Under the pieces are notes generated by a model, which worked only from the letters and a program-made list of their open reading frames with translations, was not told the origin of the DNA and did no database searches. From positions 1,612,001-1,676,000 of the forward strand of contig JADJCM010000001.1 in the NCBI GenBank assembly GCA_016703225.1: a DNA stretch of 64,000 nt, in the 5' to 3' direction. A program made the position numbers and the translations under genes. The stretch's first letter is position 1, and each line of letters opens with the position of its first letter. Shown one piece after another: positions 9,246 to 17,399 of the stretch. The DNA comes from Lysobacterales bacterium. GTDB lineage: Bacteria > Pseudomonadota > Gammaproteobacteria > Xanthomonadales > Ahniellaceae.

Positions 9246-9821
9246 ATGAGTCACGACTCCTTGCGCCAACGCCACCAGCGCGTGCTGCGCCGGGCACTGC
9301 TCGCGACCGCGCTCGCGTTCGGTTTCGGCTTCGCGCTGGCGCCGTTCTACGACGTGTTGTGCGAAAAGGTGTTCGGCATCCGTCCGAGCCAAGTGGCCGG
9401 GGAAGTCACCGCTTGCGCGGGCGGCGTGGTCGCCGGGCGCGAACTGCTGGTCGAGTTCGATACCAGCATCAGCCCGGAATTGCCCTGGCGCCTGGATGCC
9501 GCGAAGAAGTCGGTCCAGGTGCATCCCTGCGCACCGAGCACGGTGGTGTTCACCGCGACCAATGACGGCCGCATCGCAATGACCGGGCGCGCCATCTTCA
9601 CCGTCGCGCCCAGCGAGGCCGCCATTCACCTGAGCAAGACCGAGTGCTTCTGCTTCACTGAACAGCGCCTGGAAGCGGGTGAGTCGCGCGAGATGCCGGT
9701 GCGCTTCGTGATCGACGATCAGCTGCCCGCTGACGTCAGTCGCCTGACCTTCCGCTATGTATTCAACCCGGTGGAGGCGCCCGTCGAGGAGACGGACAGC
9801 GTCGCGCCAACGCACAGCTAA
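9246..9821 (+). CDS. ctaG: Cytochrome c oxidase assembly protein CtaG (Cox11 family)
   Basis: 191 residues: a single N-terminal membrane helix (about residues 18-37) and a periplasmic Cox11 domain. The copper-binding pair is in KTECFCFTEQ, and FYDVLCEKVFGI is the typical start of the domain. Cox11 delivers copper to the CuB site of subunit I. The gene sits between coxA and coxC as in many proteobacteria, 7 nt after coxA. Confidence 0.95.
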   Translation: MSHDSLRQRHQRVLRRALLATALAFGFGFALAPFYDVLCEKVFGIRPSQVAGEVTACAGGVVAGRELLVEFDTSISPELPWRLDAAKKSVQVHPCAPSTVVFTATNDGRIAMTGRAIFTVAPSEAAIHLSKTECFCFTEQRLEAGESREMPVRFVIDDQLPADVSRLTFRYVFNPVEAPVEETDSVAPTHS

Positions 9822-9837
9822 CCGAATGGGGACCGCC

Positions 9838-10716
9838 ATGGGCCAGAGCGAATCGCACGATCCGAACCTCTATTACGTCCCGCACGGCAGCCGTTGGCCG
9901 ATCGTGGCGTCGCTGGCCCTGTTCACGACCATGCTCGGGGCAGCGATGTCGCTGAATCACAGCGCTGGCGGCAAGGCGCTGCTCATCGCCGGCGTGCTGG
10001 CCCTGGTCGGCATGCTGTTCGGCTGGTTTGGCGACGTGATCCGCGAGTCGATCCAGGGCTTCTACAACCGCCAGGTCGACATCAGCTTCCGCATGGGCAT
10101 GATCTGGTTCATCTTCTCCGAGGTGATGTTCTTCGCCGCCTTCTTTGGCGCGCTGTTCTACGCGCGCATGTTCTCGGTGCCGTGGCTCGGCGGCGACGGC
10201 GACGGCGCGCTCACGCACGAATACCTGTGGCAGGGCTACAGTGCGGCGTGGCCGACCAATGGACCGCTCAAGGTCGGGGGCGCGTTCGAGACCATCGGCG
10301 CCTGGGGCCTGCCGTTCCTGAATACGCTGCTGCTGCTGAGTTCGGGACTCACCGTCACCGTTGCGCACCACGCGCTGCGCGCGGGCGCACGCGGGCGTCT
10401 TCTCGTCTTCCTCGGCGCCACCGTGCTGCTGGGCGCCGCGTTCCTGTACTTCCAGGCGACCGAGTACTACCACGCCTACCACACGCTCGGACTGACCCTT
10501 GGTTCCGGCATCTACGGCAGCACCTTCTTCATGCTCACCGGCTTCCACGGCCTGCACGTGACGCTCGGAACGGTGATGCTGATGGTGATCTGGGTGCGCT
10601 GCGCCAAGGGCCACTTCAGCCGCGACCAGCACTTCGGCTTCGAGGCCGTGGCTTGGTACTGGCATTTCGTCGACGTGGTCTGGCTCGGCCTGTTCCTGTT
10701 CGTCTACATTCTGTAG
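9838..10716 (+). CDS. coxC: Cytochrome c oxidase subunit III
   Basis: 292 residues from the ATG at 9838, chosen because it gives the family-like MGQSESHDPNLYYVPHGSRWP and has a GGGGA run just upstream; an in-frame ATG at 9826 is possible. Seven membrane helices are predicted. Motifs of subunit III include MGMIWFIFSEVMFFAAFF and the C-terminal WYWHFVDVVWLGLF. Subunit III stabilises the oxidase and its proton uptake. It follows ctaG by 16 nt. Confidence 0.96.
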   Translation: MGQSESHDPNLYYVPHGSRWPIVASLALFTTMLGAAMSLNHSAGGKALLIAGVLALVGMLFGWFGDVIRESIQGFYNRQVDISFRMGMIWFIFSEVMFFAAFFGALFYARMFSVPWLGGDGDGALTHEYLWQGYSAAWPTNGPLKVGGAFETIGAWGLPFLNTLLLLSSGLTVTVAHHALRAGARGRLLVFLGATVLLGAAFLYFQATEYYHAYHTLGLTLGSGIYGSTFFMLTGFHGLHVTLGTVMLMVIWVRCAKGHFSRDQHFGFEAVAWYWHFVDVVWLGLFLFVYIL

Positions 10717-10724
10717 CCGATCGC

Positions 10725-10937
10725 TCAGCGCACGGCGATGCCGTGCGGGGCGATCCAGCCCATCCAGATGCCGATGCCGATCAGCGCGAACAACGCCGCC
10801 GAGATCAGAATGCGGCGCGTCAGCGCGTCGACAGTACGGTCGCTCGCACCCTTGTCGGTCAGCATGTAGTAGAGGCCGGCGCCGAGGTTGTAGACGATCG
10901 CCAGGAACACCAGCACGATGAACAGGTTCTGTCCCAT
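10725..10937 (-). CDS. DUF2909-type twin-transmembrane protein
   Basis: 70 residues with two hydrophobic helices separated by a short charged loop (MGQNLFIVLVFLAIVYNLGA, YMLTDKG, then a second helix ending in the GWIAPHG run). This small family recurs next to cox genes in pseudomonads and xanthomonads, and a role in oxidase assembly is presumed. It is read against the cox genes and fills the gap between coxC (8 nt from its stop) and the SURF1 gene. Confidence 0.85.
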   Translation of the reverse strand: MGQNLFIVLVFLAIVYNLGAGLYYMLTDKGASDRTVDALTRRILISAALFALIGIGIWMGWIAPHGIAVR

Positions 10938-11003
10938 GACTCCGGACCAGGCGGCAGCAACCGCCGCTGCGGGCGCGCAGTATACGGCGCGGCTTGCGGG
11001 CTG

Positions 11004-11726
11004 ATGTCTGTGTTTCGTCAAACATGGCTGCGCTGGTCGTTGTTGCTCGCCGCCGAGTGTCTGTTCCTGGGTGCGGCGACCTGGCAATGGCAGCGTGCGC
11101 AGCTGAAGGACCGGCGCGATCGCGAGTTCGCCGCAGCGCTCGCGGAGGGCGAACATGCGCCGCACCACGAGTTCGCGGGACTGCGAAACCTGGGCGAGGA
11201 CTTCAGTGCGGCGCGCCTGCGCGGCCGCCTTCGGCTCGACCGGCTCGTGCTGCACGACAATCGCATGCGCGACGGTCAGTACGGCGTGGAGGTCTACGCG
11301 CCGCTCGCGATCGAGGGTGGCTACGTGCTGGTGGATCTGGGCTGGCTCGCGGCCGATCGTTCGCGGCGCTCGCCGCCGGTGTTGCCGCCGATCGACGTCG
11401 ACTTCGAGGCTGCCGGACTGGTCGCGCCGGCGCCGGCGATCGGTTTGCTGGGTGGTCGCGGTGGTGCCACCGAATCGGGTCGGCCCGACTTGCGCCTGTC
11501 GATCGACCCGGCGGCGATTGCCGCGGAGTCGCGACTGCAGCCGATGCTCGATCACGTATTCTGGCCAGCCCCGGAGGCAGGTTCTCCGTTCCGTCGCGAC
11601 TGGCGCCCGGGCGGCATCGACGGCGACCGTCACCGCGGTTATGCGCTGCAGTGGGCAAGCTTCGCGGTCGTTGCCCTGCTGCTGTTCCTGATCCTGTCCA
11701 TTCGCCGCGAGGAAGTTCGCCGATGA
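11004..11726 (+). CDS. SURF1-family oxidase assembly protein
   Basis: 240 residues. N- and C-terminal membrane helices flank a periplasmic domain, the SURF1 layout. Family features include FLGAATWQWQRAQLKDRRD at the start, ALQWASFAVVALLLFLILSI at the end, and YAPLAIEGGYVLVDLGWL in the middle. SURF1 helps insert heme a into subunit I. The stop overlaps the next ATG (ATGA). Confidence 0.9.
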   Translation: MSVFRQTWLRWSLLLAAECLFLGAATWQWQRAQLKDRRDREFAAALAEGEHAPHHEFAGLRNLGEDFSAARLRGRLRLDRLVLHDNRMRDGQYGVEVYAPLAIEGGYVLVDLGWLAADRSRRSPPVLPPIDVDFEAAGLVAPAPAIGLLGGRGGATESGRPDLRLSIDPAAIAAESRLQPMLDHVFWPAPEAGSPFRRDWRPGGIDGDRHRGYALQWASFAVVALLLFLILSIRREEVRR

Positions 11727-12268
11727 CCGATGTCCGCAAGGGTCGCCGCATGCTGGTGCTGATCGCGCTGGTCTTTGCCGCGCCGATCCTGATTGCGAGC
11801 CTGCTCGCTTTTTCCGGTTGGATGCCGGCCGGCCGGCGCAACTACGGCGAACTGGTCGATCCGCCGCAGCGTCTGCAGTCCGCCGCGACCACGGCCGCGG
11901 GCAACGCCTTCGAGTGGGCCACGCCGCAGTGGCACTGGACCCTGGTCGTGGCCGTTCCCGAGCGTTGTGACGAGCCTTGCAGCGCCCGGCTCGACCAGGT
12001 CGGCAACCTGCGCATCTCGCTCGGGCGGCATGCCGGCAAGTTGCGCATCGCGACGGATCGCGCGCTGCCCGCGCCGGGGGTGCTCAGCAGTGCCGCGGGC
12101 GTTTATCATCTCGCGCAGTTGCCGCAGCCATTGCGTGACCGCTTGCTCCCCGCCCAGGCCGACTTCACCCTGGCCCTGGTCGACCCGGGCGGTTACCTGA
12201 TGCTGCGCTACCCCGAACACGCCGACCTCAAGCAAGTGCGCAAGGACCTCGGCAAGCTGATCCGTTGA
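11723..12268 (+). CDS. Membrane-anchored protein of the cox assembly cluster, unknown role
   Basis: 181 residues with one N-terminal membrane helix (about residues 10-28) and a periplasmic domain of roughly 150 residues. A hypothetical gene of this size is common between SURF1 and heme A synthase genes in related clusters. Its domain has a thioredoxin-like flavour (LVVAVPERCDEPCSARLDQV, with a C-x3-C pair, and VDPGGYLMLRYP), loosely recalling SCO-type proteins, but I cannot assign the fold. Start and stop couple it to the SURF1 gene. Confidence 0.75.
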   Translation: MTDVRKGRRMLVLIALVFAAPILIASLLAFSGWMPAGRRNYGELVDPPQRLQSAATTAAGNAFEWATPQWHWTLVVAVPERCDEPCSARLDQVGNLRISLGRHAGKLRIATDRALPAPGVLSSAAGVYHLAQLPQPLRDRLLPAQADFTLALVDPGGYLMLRYPEHADLKQVRKDLGKLIR

Positions 12269-12285
12269 TTCCAGAGAGAACCCCG

Positions 12286-13269
12286 ATGATTTCCCCCCTG
12301 TTCCGCCGTCTGGCGTGGTTTGCCGTTGTGCTCGTGTTCGGCGTGATCCTGCTCGGCGCCTATACGCGCCTGTCCCATGCCGGTCTCGGTTGCCCCGACT
12401 GGCCCGGTTGCTATGGCGAGGTCACCTGGCCGCAGCACGAGGCGGAGGTCGCGGCCGCGAATGCCGCGCACCCGGATCGACCGGTCGAGGTGCACAAGGC
12501 CTGGAAGGAGATGGTGCACCGCTATTTCGCCGGGCTGCTGATGCTGACCACGTTCGTGCTCGCGGCGCTCGCCTGGCGCAATCGCGCGCACCTGCCGCAA
12601 CCGCGGCGTGCGGTGGTGTTCGCGGCCGCGTTCATCCTGTTTCAGGCCGCGCTCGGCATGTGGACGGTGACCTGGAAGCTGAAGCCGATCGTGGTCATGG
12701 GGCATCTGCTCGGCGGGCTCGCAACCATGGCGCTGCTGTCGTGGACGGCATTGCGCGCGAGCGGCGTGCACGGCGAGGCGACGCTCAAGCGCGCGACCCT
12801 GGTGGTGGCGATCGCGCTGGTCTCGTTCCAGATCGCGCTCGGCGGCTGGACCAGCGCCAACTACGCCGCGCTCGCCTGCGGCATCGACTATCCGCAGTGT
12901 CTCGGCGCGTGGTGGCCGCGCACCGACTTCGCCGAGGGTTTCGTGCGCTGGCGTGGCATCGGTGTCGACTACGAGGGCGGCGTGCTCGACGGCCCCTCGC
13001 GCGCCGCGATCCACCTCGCACATCGTTGGTTTGCGGTGCTCGTGGCCGGGCATGTGCTGATGCTCGCCGTGCGCGCCATCCGCCTGCCGCGCCTGGCCGT
13101 GCACGGCTGGGCGATCGCCGCACTGCTGCTGTTGCAGATCACGCTCGGCATCCTCAACGTCAAGTTGGCGCTGCCGCTGCACGTCGCCACCACGCACAAC
13201 GGCGTGGCCGCGCTGCTGCTGTTCGCGCTGGTGGCGCTGCTCGCGCGCACCACGCCAGCGCCACGCTGA
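12286..13269 (+). CDS. ctaA: Heme A synthase CtaA (COX15 family)
   Basis: 327 residues with eight predicted membrane helices. It converts heme O to heme A for the oxidase. Motifs include TRLSHAGLGCPDWPGCYG near the N-terminus, HKAWKEMVHRYFAG and IHLAHRWFAVLVAGH (heme-binding His), and a second Cys pair in YAALACGIDYPQC. The ATG at 12286 has a GAGAG run upstream and a family-like N-terminus; an upstream TTG overlapping the previous stop is less likely. Confidence 0.95.
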   Translation: MISPLFRRLAWFAVVLVFGVILLGAYTRLSHAGLGCPDWPGCYGEVTWPQHEAEVAAANAAHPDRPVEVHKAWKEMVHRYFAGLLMLTTFVLAALAWRNRAHLPQPRRAVVFAAAFILFQAALGMWTVTWKLKPIVVMGHLLGGLATMALLSWTALRASGVHGEATLKRATLVVAIALVSFQIALGGWTSANYAALACGIDYPQCLGAWWPRTDFAEGFVRWRGIGVDYEGGVLDGPSRAAIHLAHRWFAVLVAGHVLMLAVRAIRLPRLAVHGWAIAALLLLQITLGILNVKLALPLHVATTHNGVAALLLFALVALLARTTPAPR

Positions 13270-13276
13270 TTCCGGC

Positions 13277-14200
13277 ATGACGCTGCACCGCCAGTTCGCG
13301 CAGTTCTGGGCGCTGACCAAGCCGAACGTGGTCGCGCTGATCGTGTTCACCGCGGTGGTCGGCATGTTCTTGGCGGTGCCGGCCCTGCCGCCGGCGCGCG
13401 AGGCGATCGTCGGTGCCGTGGGCATCTGGCTGGCCGCGGCTTCCGCGGCGGCGATCAACCACCTGCTCGACGCGCGCATCGACGCGGTGATGGCGCGCAC
13501 CGCGCACCGGCCGCTGCCGAGCGGACAGCTGCAGCCGCGTCAGGTGCTGTGGTTCGCACTCGCCATCGGCGCGTTGTCGATGGGGCTGCTGGTCGCGTTC
13601 GTCAACGTGCTGACCGCGGTGCTTACCTTTTGCGCATTGATCGGCTACGCGGTGATCTACACCCGCTACCTGAAGCGTGCGACGCCGCAGAACATCGTGC
13701 TCGGTGGCGCCGCCGGTGCGGCGCCGCCGGTGCTCGGCTGGGCCGCGGTCACCGGCGAGGTGCATGCCTATGCGCTGCTGCTGTTCCTGATCATCTTCAT
13801 CTGGACGCCACCGCATTTCTGGGCGCTCGCGATCTACCGCCGCGAGGACTACGCGCGCGCCGCGGTGCCGATGCTGCCGATCACCCACGGCGTCGAATAC
13901 ACGCGCTGGAACGTGCTCGCCTACACCATCCTGCTGGTGCTGGTGACGCTGCTGCCCTGGCTCACCGGCATGGCCGGCCTGATCTACCTCGGCGGCGCGC
14001 TCGTGCTCGGCACCGGTTTCCTCTACTACGCCGTCCGCCTGATGAACCCTCCGAACGAACAGTTCGCGATGGAAACCTTCCGCTACTCGATCATCTACCT
14101 GATGGTCCTGTTCGCCTTCCTGCTCGCCGACCACTACCTCGCCGAGCCGCTGCCGATGGCAGCGTCGGCCCCGGTCCTGCGCGTCGAGCCGATGCGCTGA
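13277..14200 (+). CDS. ctaB: Protoheme IX farnesyltransferase (heme O synthase)
   Basis: 307 residues, UbiA superfamily, about nine membrane helices. It adds a farnesyl group to heme B to make heme O, the substrate of CtaA. The first Asp-rich active-site motif is NHLLDARIDAVMARTAHRPL, preceded by LTKPNVVALIVFTA. The start is 7 nt after ctaA. It closes the oxidase block; no sco gene follows. Confidence 0.96.
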   Translation: MTLHRQFAQFWALTKPNVVALIVFTAVVGMFLAVPALPPAREAIVGAVGIWLAAASAAAINHLLDARIDAVMARTAHRPLPSGQLQPRQVLWFALAIGALSMGLLVAFVNVLTAVLTFCALIGYAVIYTRYLKRATPQNIVLGGAAGAAPPVLGWAAVTGEVHAYALLLFLIIFIWTPPHFWALAIYRREDYARAAVPMLPITHGVEYTRWNVLAYTILLVLVTLLPWLTGMAGLIYLGGALVLGTGFLYYAVRLMNPPNEQFAMETFRYSIIYLMVLFAFLLADHYLAEPLPMAASAPVLRVEPMR

Positions 14201-14263
14201 ATCGATGTCCGCTGCCGTTGCCCGGCTACGGAGGAGGGGGCATCCAGTGAGCGGAGCCCTGTC

Positions 14264-16399
14264 ATGCGTCATCCCCAAACCTTCCTGCTGTCGATGCTTG
14301 GCCTGTGCTGCGGGCTGGTGCCGGCGGCGCAGGCGGCCAACTGGGTGTGGCCCGATCTCAACATCATCCTGCCTGGGCCCTGCGCCGGCACGCTGCAGGC
14401 CTGCGTCAACAACGCGGCGAATGGCGACACGATCCTGATCGGCAACGACAGCTTCCTGACGCCGGACCGCTACACCGGCATCAGCGGCGATCTCGCGATC
14501 ACCAAGTCGCGGCTGCTGGCACCGATGCCCGGCATTGACGCCGTGTTCGAGGGCGGCAGCATCGTTGTGTTCACACCGGCCGGAGTGAGTGGCGACGTGA
14601 CGCTGCGCGGTCTGGTGCTGCGTGGTGGCCGCATTCAGGTCGAGGAGCGAGGATCGAGCAGCGCGATCATCACGCTCGACCAGTTGCGCCAGTACGAACC
14701 GCCCGCGGGACAGTGCGCGATCGACTTCCGCACCACCGTGGCGACGACGGTGACGCCCCGCTTCATCGTCGGCAACAGCTGGGTCCAGATGACCGAGTCC
14801 GGTGGCAGCGGACGCAGCGGCATCTGCGTGTATTCCCATGCGCAGACCTACCAGGCCGAGGTTTATGGCAATCTGATCGACACGCGCCGCTCGGCATCGG
14901 TCGCGGCCATCGAGATGGCCGGCGGTATCGCCGCTGGCGCCATCAACCTGCGCCTGCAGCGCAACCGCATCTGGCTCGGCGGCGACAGCGCCGATCGCGG
15001 CATCTCGCTCCAGCACAATAACCCGGCAGCACCAGTCACGATCGAGGTGGTCAACAACGTGATCGCCGGTGCGGGTGGCGAGCCGATCTCGGAAAACGCG
15101 GCGATTACGATCAAGGAACACAACGCCCAGCTCAGCGTGATCAACAACAGCATCACCGATGGCGGCGTCGGCATCCATGTCGAGCAACTCGGCGTCGGGC
15201 CGGTCACCGGCCGTGTCGCCAACAACCTGATCACGCGCCAGTCGGTGAGCGGCCTGCGCTTCTACAGCGTGGCACTGCCCAACGACCACAACCTGCTGCA
15301 CGACGTCGCTTCAAATGAACTCGGACCCGGTGGCGTGCTCGGGGCCGGCACGCTGACCGGCGCCCCTCTGATCCAGAATGCCGCCTACCCCCGACCGAGC
15401 GGAATGTCGCCGGCACTTGGCGCTGGCGACAACTCCGCGCTGCCGGCGTTCGCGGCGTTTGATGCCGATGGCGAGAAGCGCGTCCAGTTCGGGATCGTGG
15501 ACATCGGCGCGCTGGAGATCTCGCCGGATCGGGGAGCCGTGCACACGGCGACTGCGCTGAACACGATGTTCAACGCCACGAAATTGGCGCATGCAGATTT
15601 CAGCACCACGCTACTCGCGGCCGATCGTCTGATCGTGACGCCGCTGCGCGCGGCCGCGGGTGTGAGCGCGGGGATGTTCAACCTCGGGGTCTATCAGGAC
15701 AACTCGCTGCCGGGACAATGGGCGATCTTCCAGCAGGACCAGACCGACATCGCGCTCGGCCGCCGCTATTCGGTGCTGGTGCCGGTGGTGGCGCATGCGA
15801 ATCTCGTGCACACCGTGAGTGCCGGAAACATCCCGGGCAGCGCCACCGCCGAAACCGAGATCAACGACCCCGCCCTCAATGGCCAGGCCGCCGCGATCGC
15901 CGTGGTTACCGCGAACTGGAATCCGCCAAGCGCTCCGGGCGGCATCTATCACGACCACCCGATCACGCTGGTCTACCGTGGCACCCGCTGGCGCATCCGC
16001 AACGACAATGGCGCGTCGATGAACGGCGCGATCGGCGCCGCATTCAACGTTGCCGTCGCGCCGCTGTTTTCGCCCAATGCCTTCATGGCCGAGATCGGCG
16101 CCTATGGCGGTTTCGAGATTCCGCTCGCGCACCCGCTGCTCGACGACAACCCGTGTGCTGCGCCGATCGCTTCGCGCCGGGTCGAACTCGGCGACGGCGC
16201 GCTCACGCTGAACCCGGCTCCGTACGCGCTCGAATACCGCGAGCCGCTCAACGCCAACGACATCGGCCGCTGGTTCATCGTCGCCGAGGACGCGATCGGC
16301 TTCAGCGCACACAACGCCTTCAACGTCATCGTCGAAGGCGCCCAGGCGAACCGCTGTCTCGCCCGCAGCGACGCGCTGTTTGCCGACGGGTTCGACTGA
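14264..16399 (+). CDS. Secreted right-handed beta-helix protein, unknown function
   Basis: 711 residues. A signal peptide ends at AAQAANW (about residue 25). Residues 40-400 look like a parallel beta-helix of the polymorphic outer-membrane / right-handed-helix type, with many NN and G-x-I turns (IEVVNNVIAGAGGE, LSVINNSITDGGVGI). Residues 420-640 hold a second module with a paired HPL/NP...WNP...HPI pattern (VVTANWNPPSAPGGIYHDHP), resembling a repeat seen in other secreted bacterial proteins. It ends in ALFADGFD, a short C-terminal tag like that of many exported proteins in this order; its meaning as a sorting signal is inference. No catalytic residues were recognised. Confidence 0.75.
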   Translation: MRHPQTFLLSMLGLCCGLVPAAQAANWVWPDLNIILPGPCAGTLQACVNNAANGDTILIGNDSFLTPDRYTGISGDLAITKSRLLAPMPGIDAVFEGGSIVVFTPAGVSGDVTLRGLVLRGGRIQVEERGSSSAIITLDQLRQYEPPAGQCAIDFRTTVATTVTPRFIVGNSWVQMTESGGSGRSGICVYSHAQTYQAEVYGNLIDTRRSASVAAIEMAGGIAAGAINLRLQRNRIWLGGDSADRGISLQHNNPAAPVTIEVVNNVIAGAGGEPISENAAITIKEHNAQLSVINNSITDGGVGIHVEQLGVGPVTGRVANNLITRQSVSGLRFYSVALPNDHNLLHDVASNELGPGGVLGAGTLTGAPLIQNAAYPRPSGMSPALGAGDNSALPAFAAFDADGEKRVQFGIVDIGALEISPDRGAVHTATALNTMFNATKLAHADFSTTLLAADRLIVTPLRAAAGVSAGMFNLGVYQDNSLPGQWAIFQQDQTDIALGRRYSVLVPVVAHANLVHTVSAGNIPGSATAETEINDPALNGQAAAIAVVTANWNPPSAPGGIYHDHPITLVYRGTRWRIRNDNGASMNGAIGAAFNVAVAPLFSPNAFMAEIGAYGGFEIPLAHPLLDDNPCAAPIASRRVELGDGALTLNPAPYALEYREPLNANDIGRWFIVAEDAIGFSAHNAFNVIVEGAQANRCLARSDALFADGFD

Positions 16400-16403
16400 G
16401 CGC

Positions 16404-16487
16404 GCTTCACTTGCGGCGGCGCTTTGCGTAGCCTCGCCGCATGTTGATCCTTCCGCTGCACAAGAAGCCGACGCTGGCGACCTTTCC
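16404..16487. repeat. 84-bp direct repeat, copy 1
   Basis: Identical base for base to 17316-17399, an offset of 912. It carries the 37 bp before a rhomboid start codon plus its first 15 codons and two bases. The first base outside the match on each side differs. Copy 1 lies just after the beta-helix gene and leads into a short degraded frame. Confidence 0.97.
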
Positions 16488-16578
16488 TCGGTTCAGCGTA
16501 TTGCTGACTTTGGTCACCGGGTTTGTGAGCCTGTGCAGTTGTCCGTACCGGCGCAGTCGCCTTGGGCGGCAGCGATGA
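16441..16578 (+). pseudogene. Rhomboid 5' fragment created by duplication
   Basis: The frame begins with the same 16 residues as the intact rhomboid at 17353 (MLILPLHKKPTLATFP). It then continues with an unrelated or diverged hydrophobic stretch (RFSVLLTLVTGFVSL) and stops after 45 codons. It is best read as a leftover of the duplication that surrounds the TA module, not a functional gene. Confidence 0.7.
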
Positions 16579-16589
16579 CCTGCGGACGG

Positions 16590-16607
16590 GTGGAGTAGAA
16601 TCTCCAC
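16590..16607 (+). promoter_or_regulatory. Palindromic operator and -10 box of the VapBC-type module
   Basis: Perfect inverted repeat GTGGAG-N6-CTCCAC, whose central six bases are TAGAAT, a good -10 match. The antitoxin ATG lies 22 nt downstream behind a GGAG ribosome-binding site. Autorepression by a TA complex binding a promoter palindrome is the rule for such modules; here it is inferred. The -35 region is weak. Confidence 0.6.
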
Positions 16608-16629
16608 GCGCCAGATTGTGGAGCAACAA

Positions 16630-16893
16630 ATGAATGCCATCGTGATCGAACACGTTCCAGTAGCGGAGTTGCCCGCCGCGTGGCGCGAGAAATTGATGGA
16701 GGCGAAATCGGCTCATGTGACGGTGCGCATTGAAGCCGAGATGCAACCAGTTGCAGCGACCCAAGGCACCGTGGCGGCTGATCCAGCTTTCGGCATGTGG
16801 CGTGATCGCGACGACATGGCCGACGTGGCGGCCCACATGCGTGAACTGCGCGGGCCGCGCTACCGTCGCGATGGTCATCGAAACACCCCTTGA
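16630..16893 (+). CDS. Antitoxin of a PIN-domain (VapBC-type) module
   Basis: 87 residues. The ATG is chosen because a GGAG sits six bases upstream. The C-terminal half has the pattern typical of antitoxins paired with PIN toxins (VTVRIEAE, FGMWRDRDDMADVAAHMREL, RGPRYRR), which wraps the toxin. The stop overlaps the toxin start (TGATG). The gene pair lies between two 84-bp direct repeats, so it looks newly inserted. Confidence 0.85.
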   Translation: MNAIVIEHVPVAELPAAWREKLMEAKSAHVTVRIEAEMQPVAATQGTVAADPAFGMWRDRDDMADVAAHMRELRGPRYRRDGHRNTP

Positions 16894-17273
16894 TGATGCT
16901 CGTCGACACCGATGTGCTGATCTGGCACTTGCGTGGATATCCGCAAGCGAAGCAACGCTTGGATCAATTGGATGCACCTGCAATTTCTGCCATGAGCTAT
17001 TTCGAACTCCTGCAGGGGATGCGCAACAAGGCTGAGATATCTGCGCTCAAGGACATGTTGCTGCTCAGAAATGCGGCGATCCTGCCGATCAGCGAAGCGA
17101 TCTCGCGTCGCGCTGGCGATTTGATGGAGTCGCTGACGCTGAGCCATGGCCTGCAAGCCGGCGATGCGCTGGTCGCGGCAACGGCGCTTGAGCATCGGCT
17201 GCCGCTGTTGACCGGCAATCTGAAGCACTTCACTGCAGTCGCGCAACTCCGCGTTGAACCGTTCGCCGTTTGA
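16893..17273 (+). CDS. PIN-domain ribonuclease toxin (VapC family)
   Basis: 126 residues with the acidic PIN residues visible: Asp in MLVDTDVLIWHLRG, Glu in SAMSYFELLQGMR, Asp in GLQAGDALVAATA, and the closing motif LPLLTGNLKHF. VapC toxins cleave tRNA or rRNA when freed from the antitoxin. All key residues are present, so it is probably active. A 7-bp inverted repeat (GATTCCG...CGGAATC, 17272-17300) overlaps the stop and may act as a terminator, although no T-run follows. Confidence 0.92.
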   Translation: MMLVDTDVLIWHLRGYPQAKQRLDQLDAPAISAMSYFELLQGMRNKAEISALKDMLLLRNAAILPISEAISRRAGDLMESLTLSHGLQAGDALVAATALEHRLPLLTGNLKHFTAVAQLRVEPFAV

Positions 17274-17315
17274 TTCCGGATTTTCCGGCAGTGCGGAATC
17301 ATGTGAATGCCCCCG

Positions 17316-17399
17316 GCTTCACTTGCGGCGGCGCTTTGCGTAGCCTCGCCGCATGTTGATCCTTCCGCTGCACAAGAAGCCGACGCTGGCGACCTTTCC
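17316..17399. repeat. 84-bp direct repeat, copy 2
   Basis: Exact copy of 16404-16487. Here it is part of the intact rhomboid gene, covering 37 bp of upstream sequence and the first codons. The 828 bp between the copies hold the TA module. Confidence 0.97.

Noticed and set aside
17272..17300. Intrinsic terminator after the PIN toxin
   Set aside because: The GATTCCG/CGGAATC stem is real, but the loop is long (15 nt) and no T-run follows, so it was noted only within the toxin entry.
16404..17399. Insertion sequence or transposon carrying the TA module
   Set aside because: No transposase, no terminal inverted repeats, and an 84-bp duplication is far longer than transposon target duplications.
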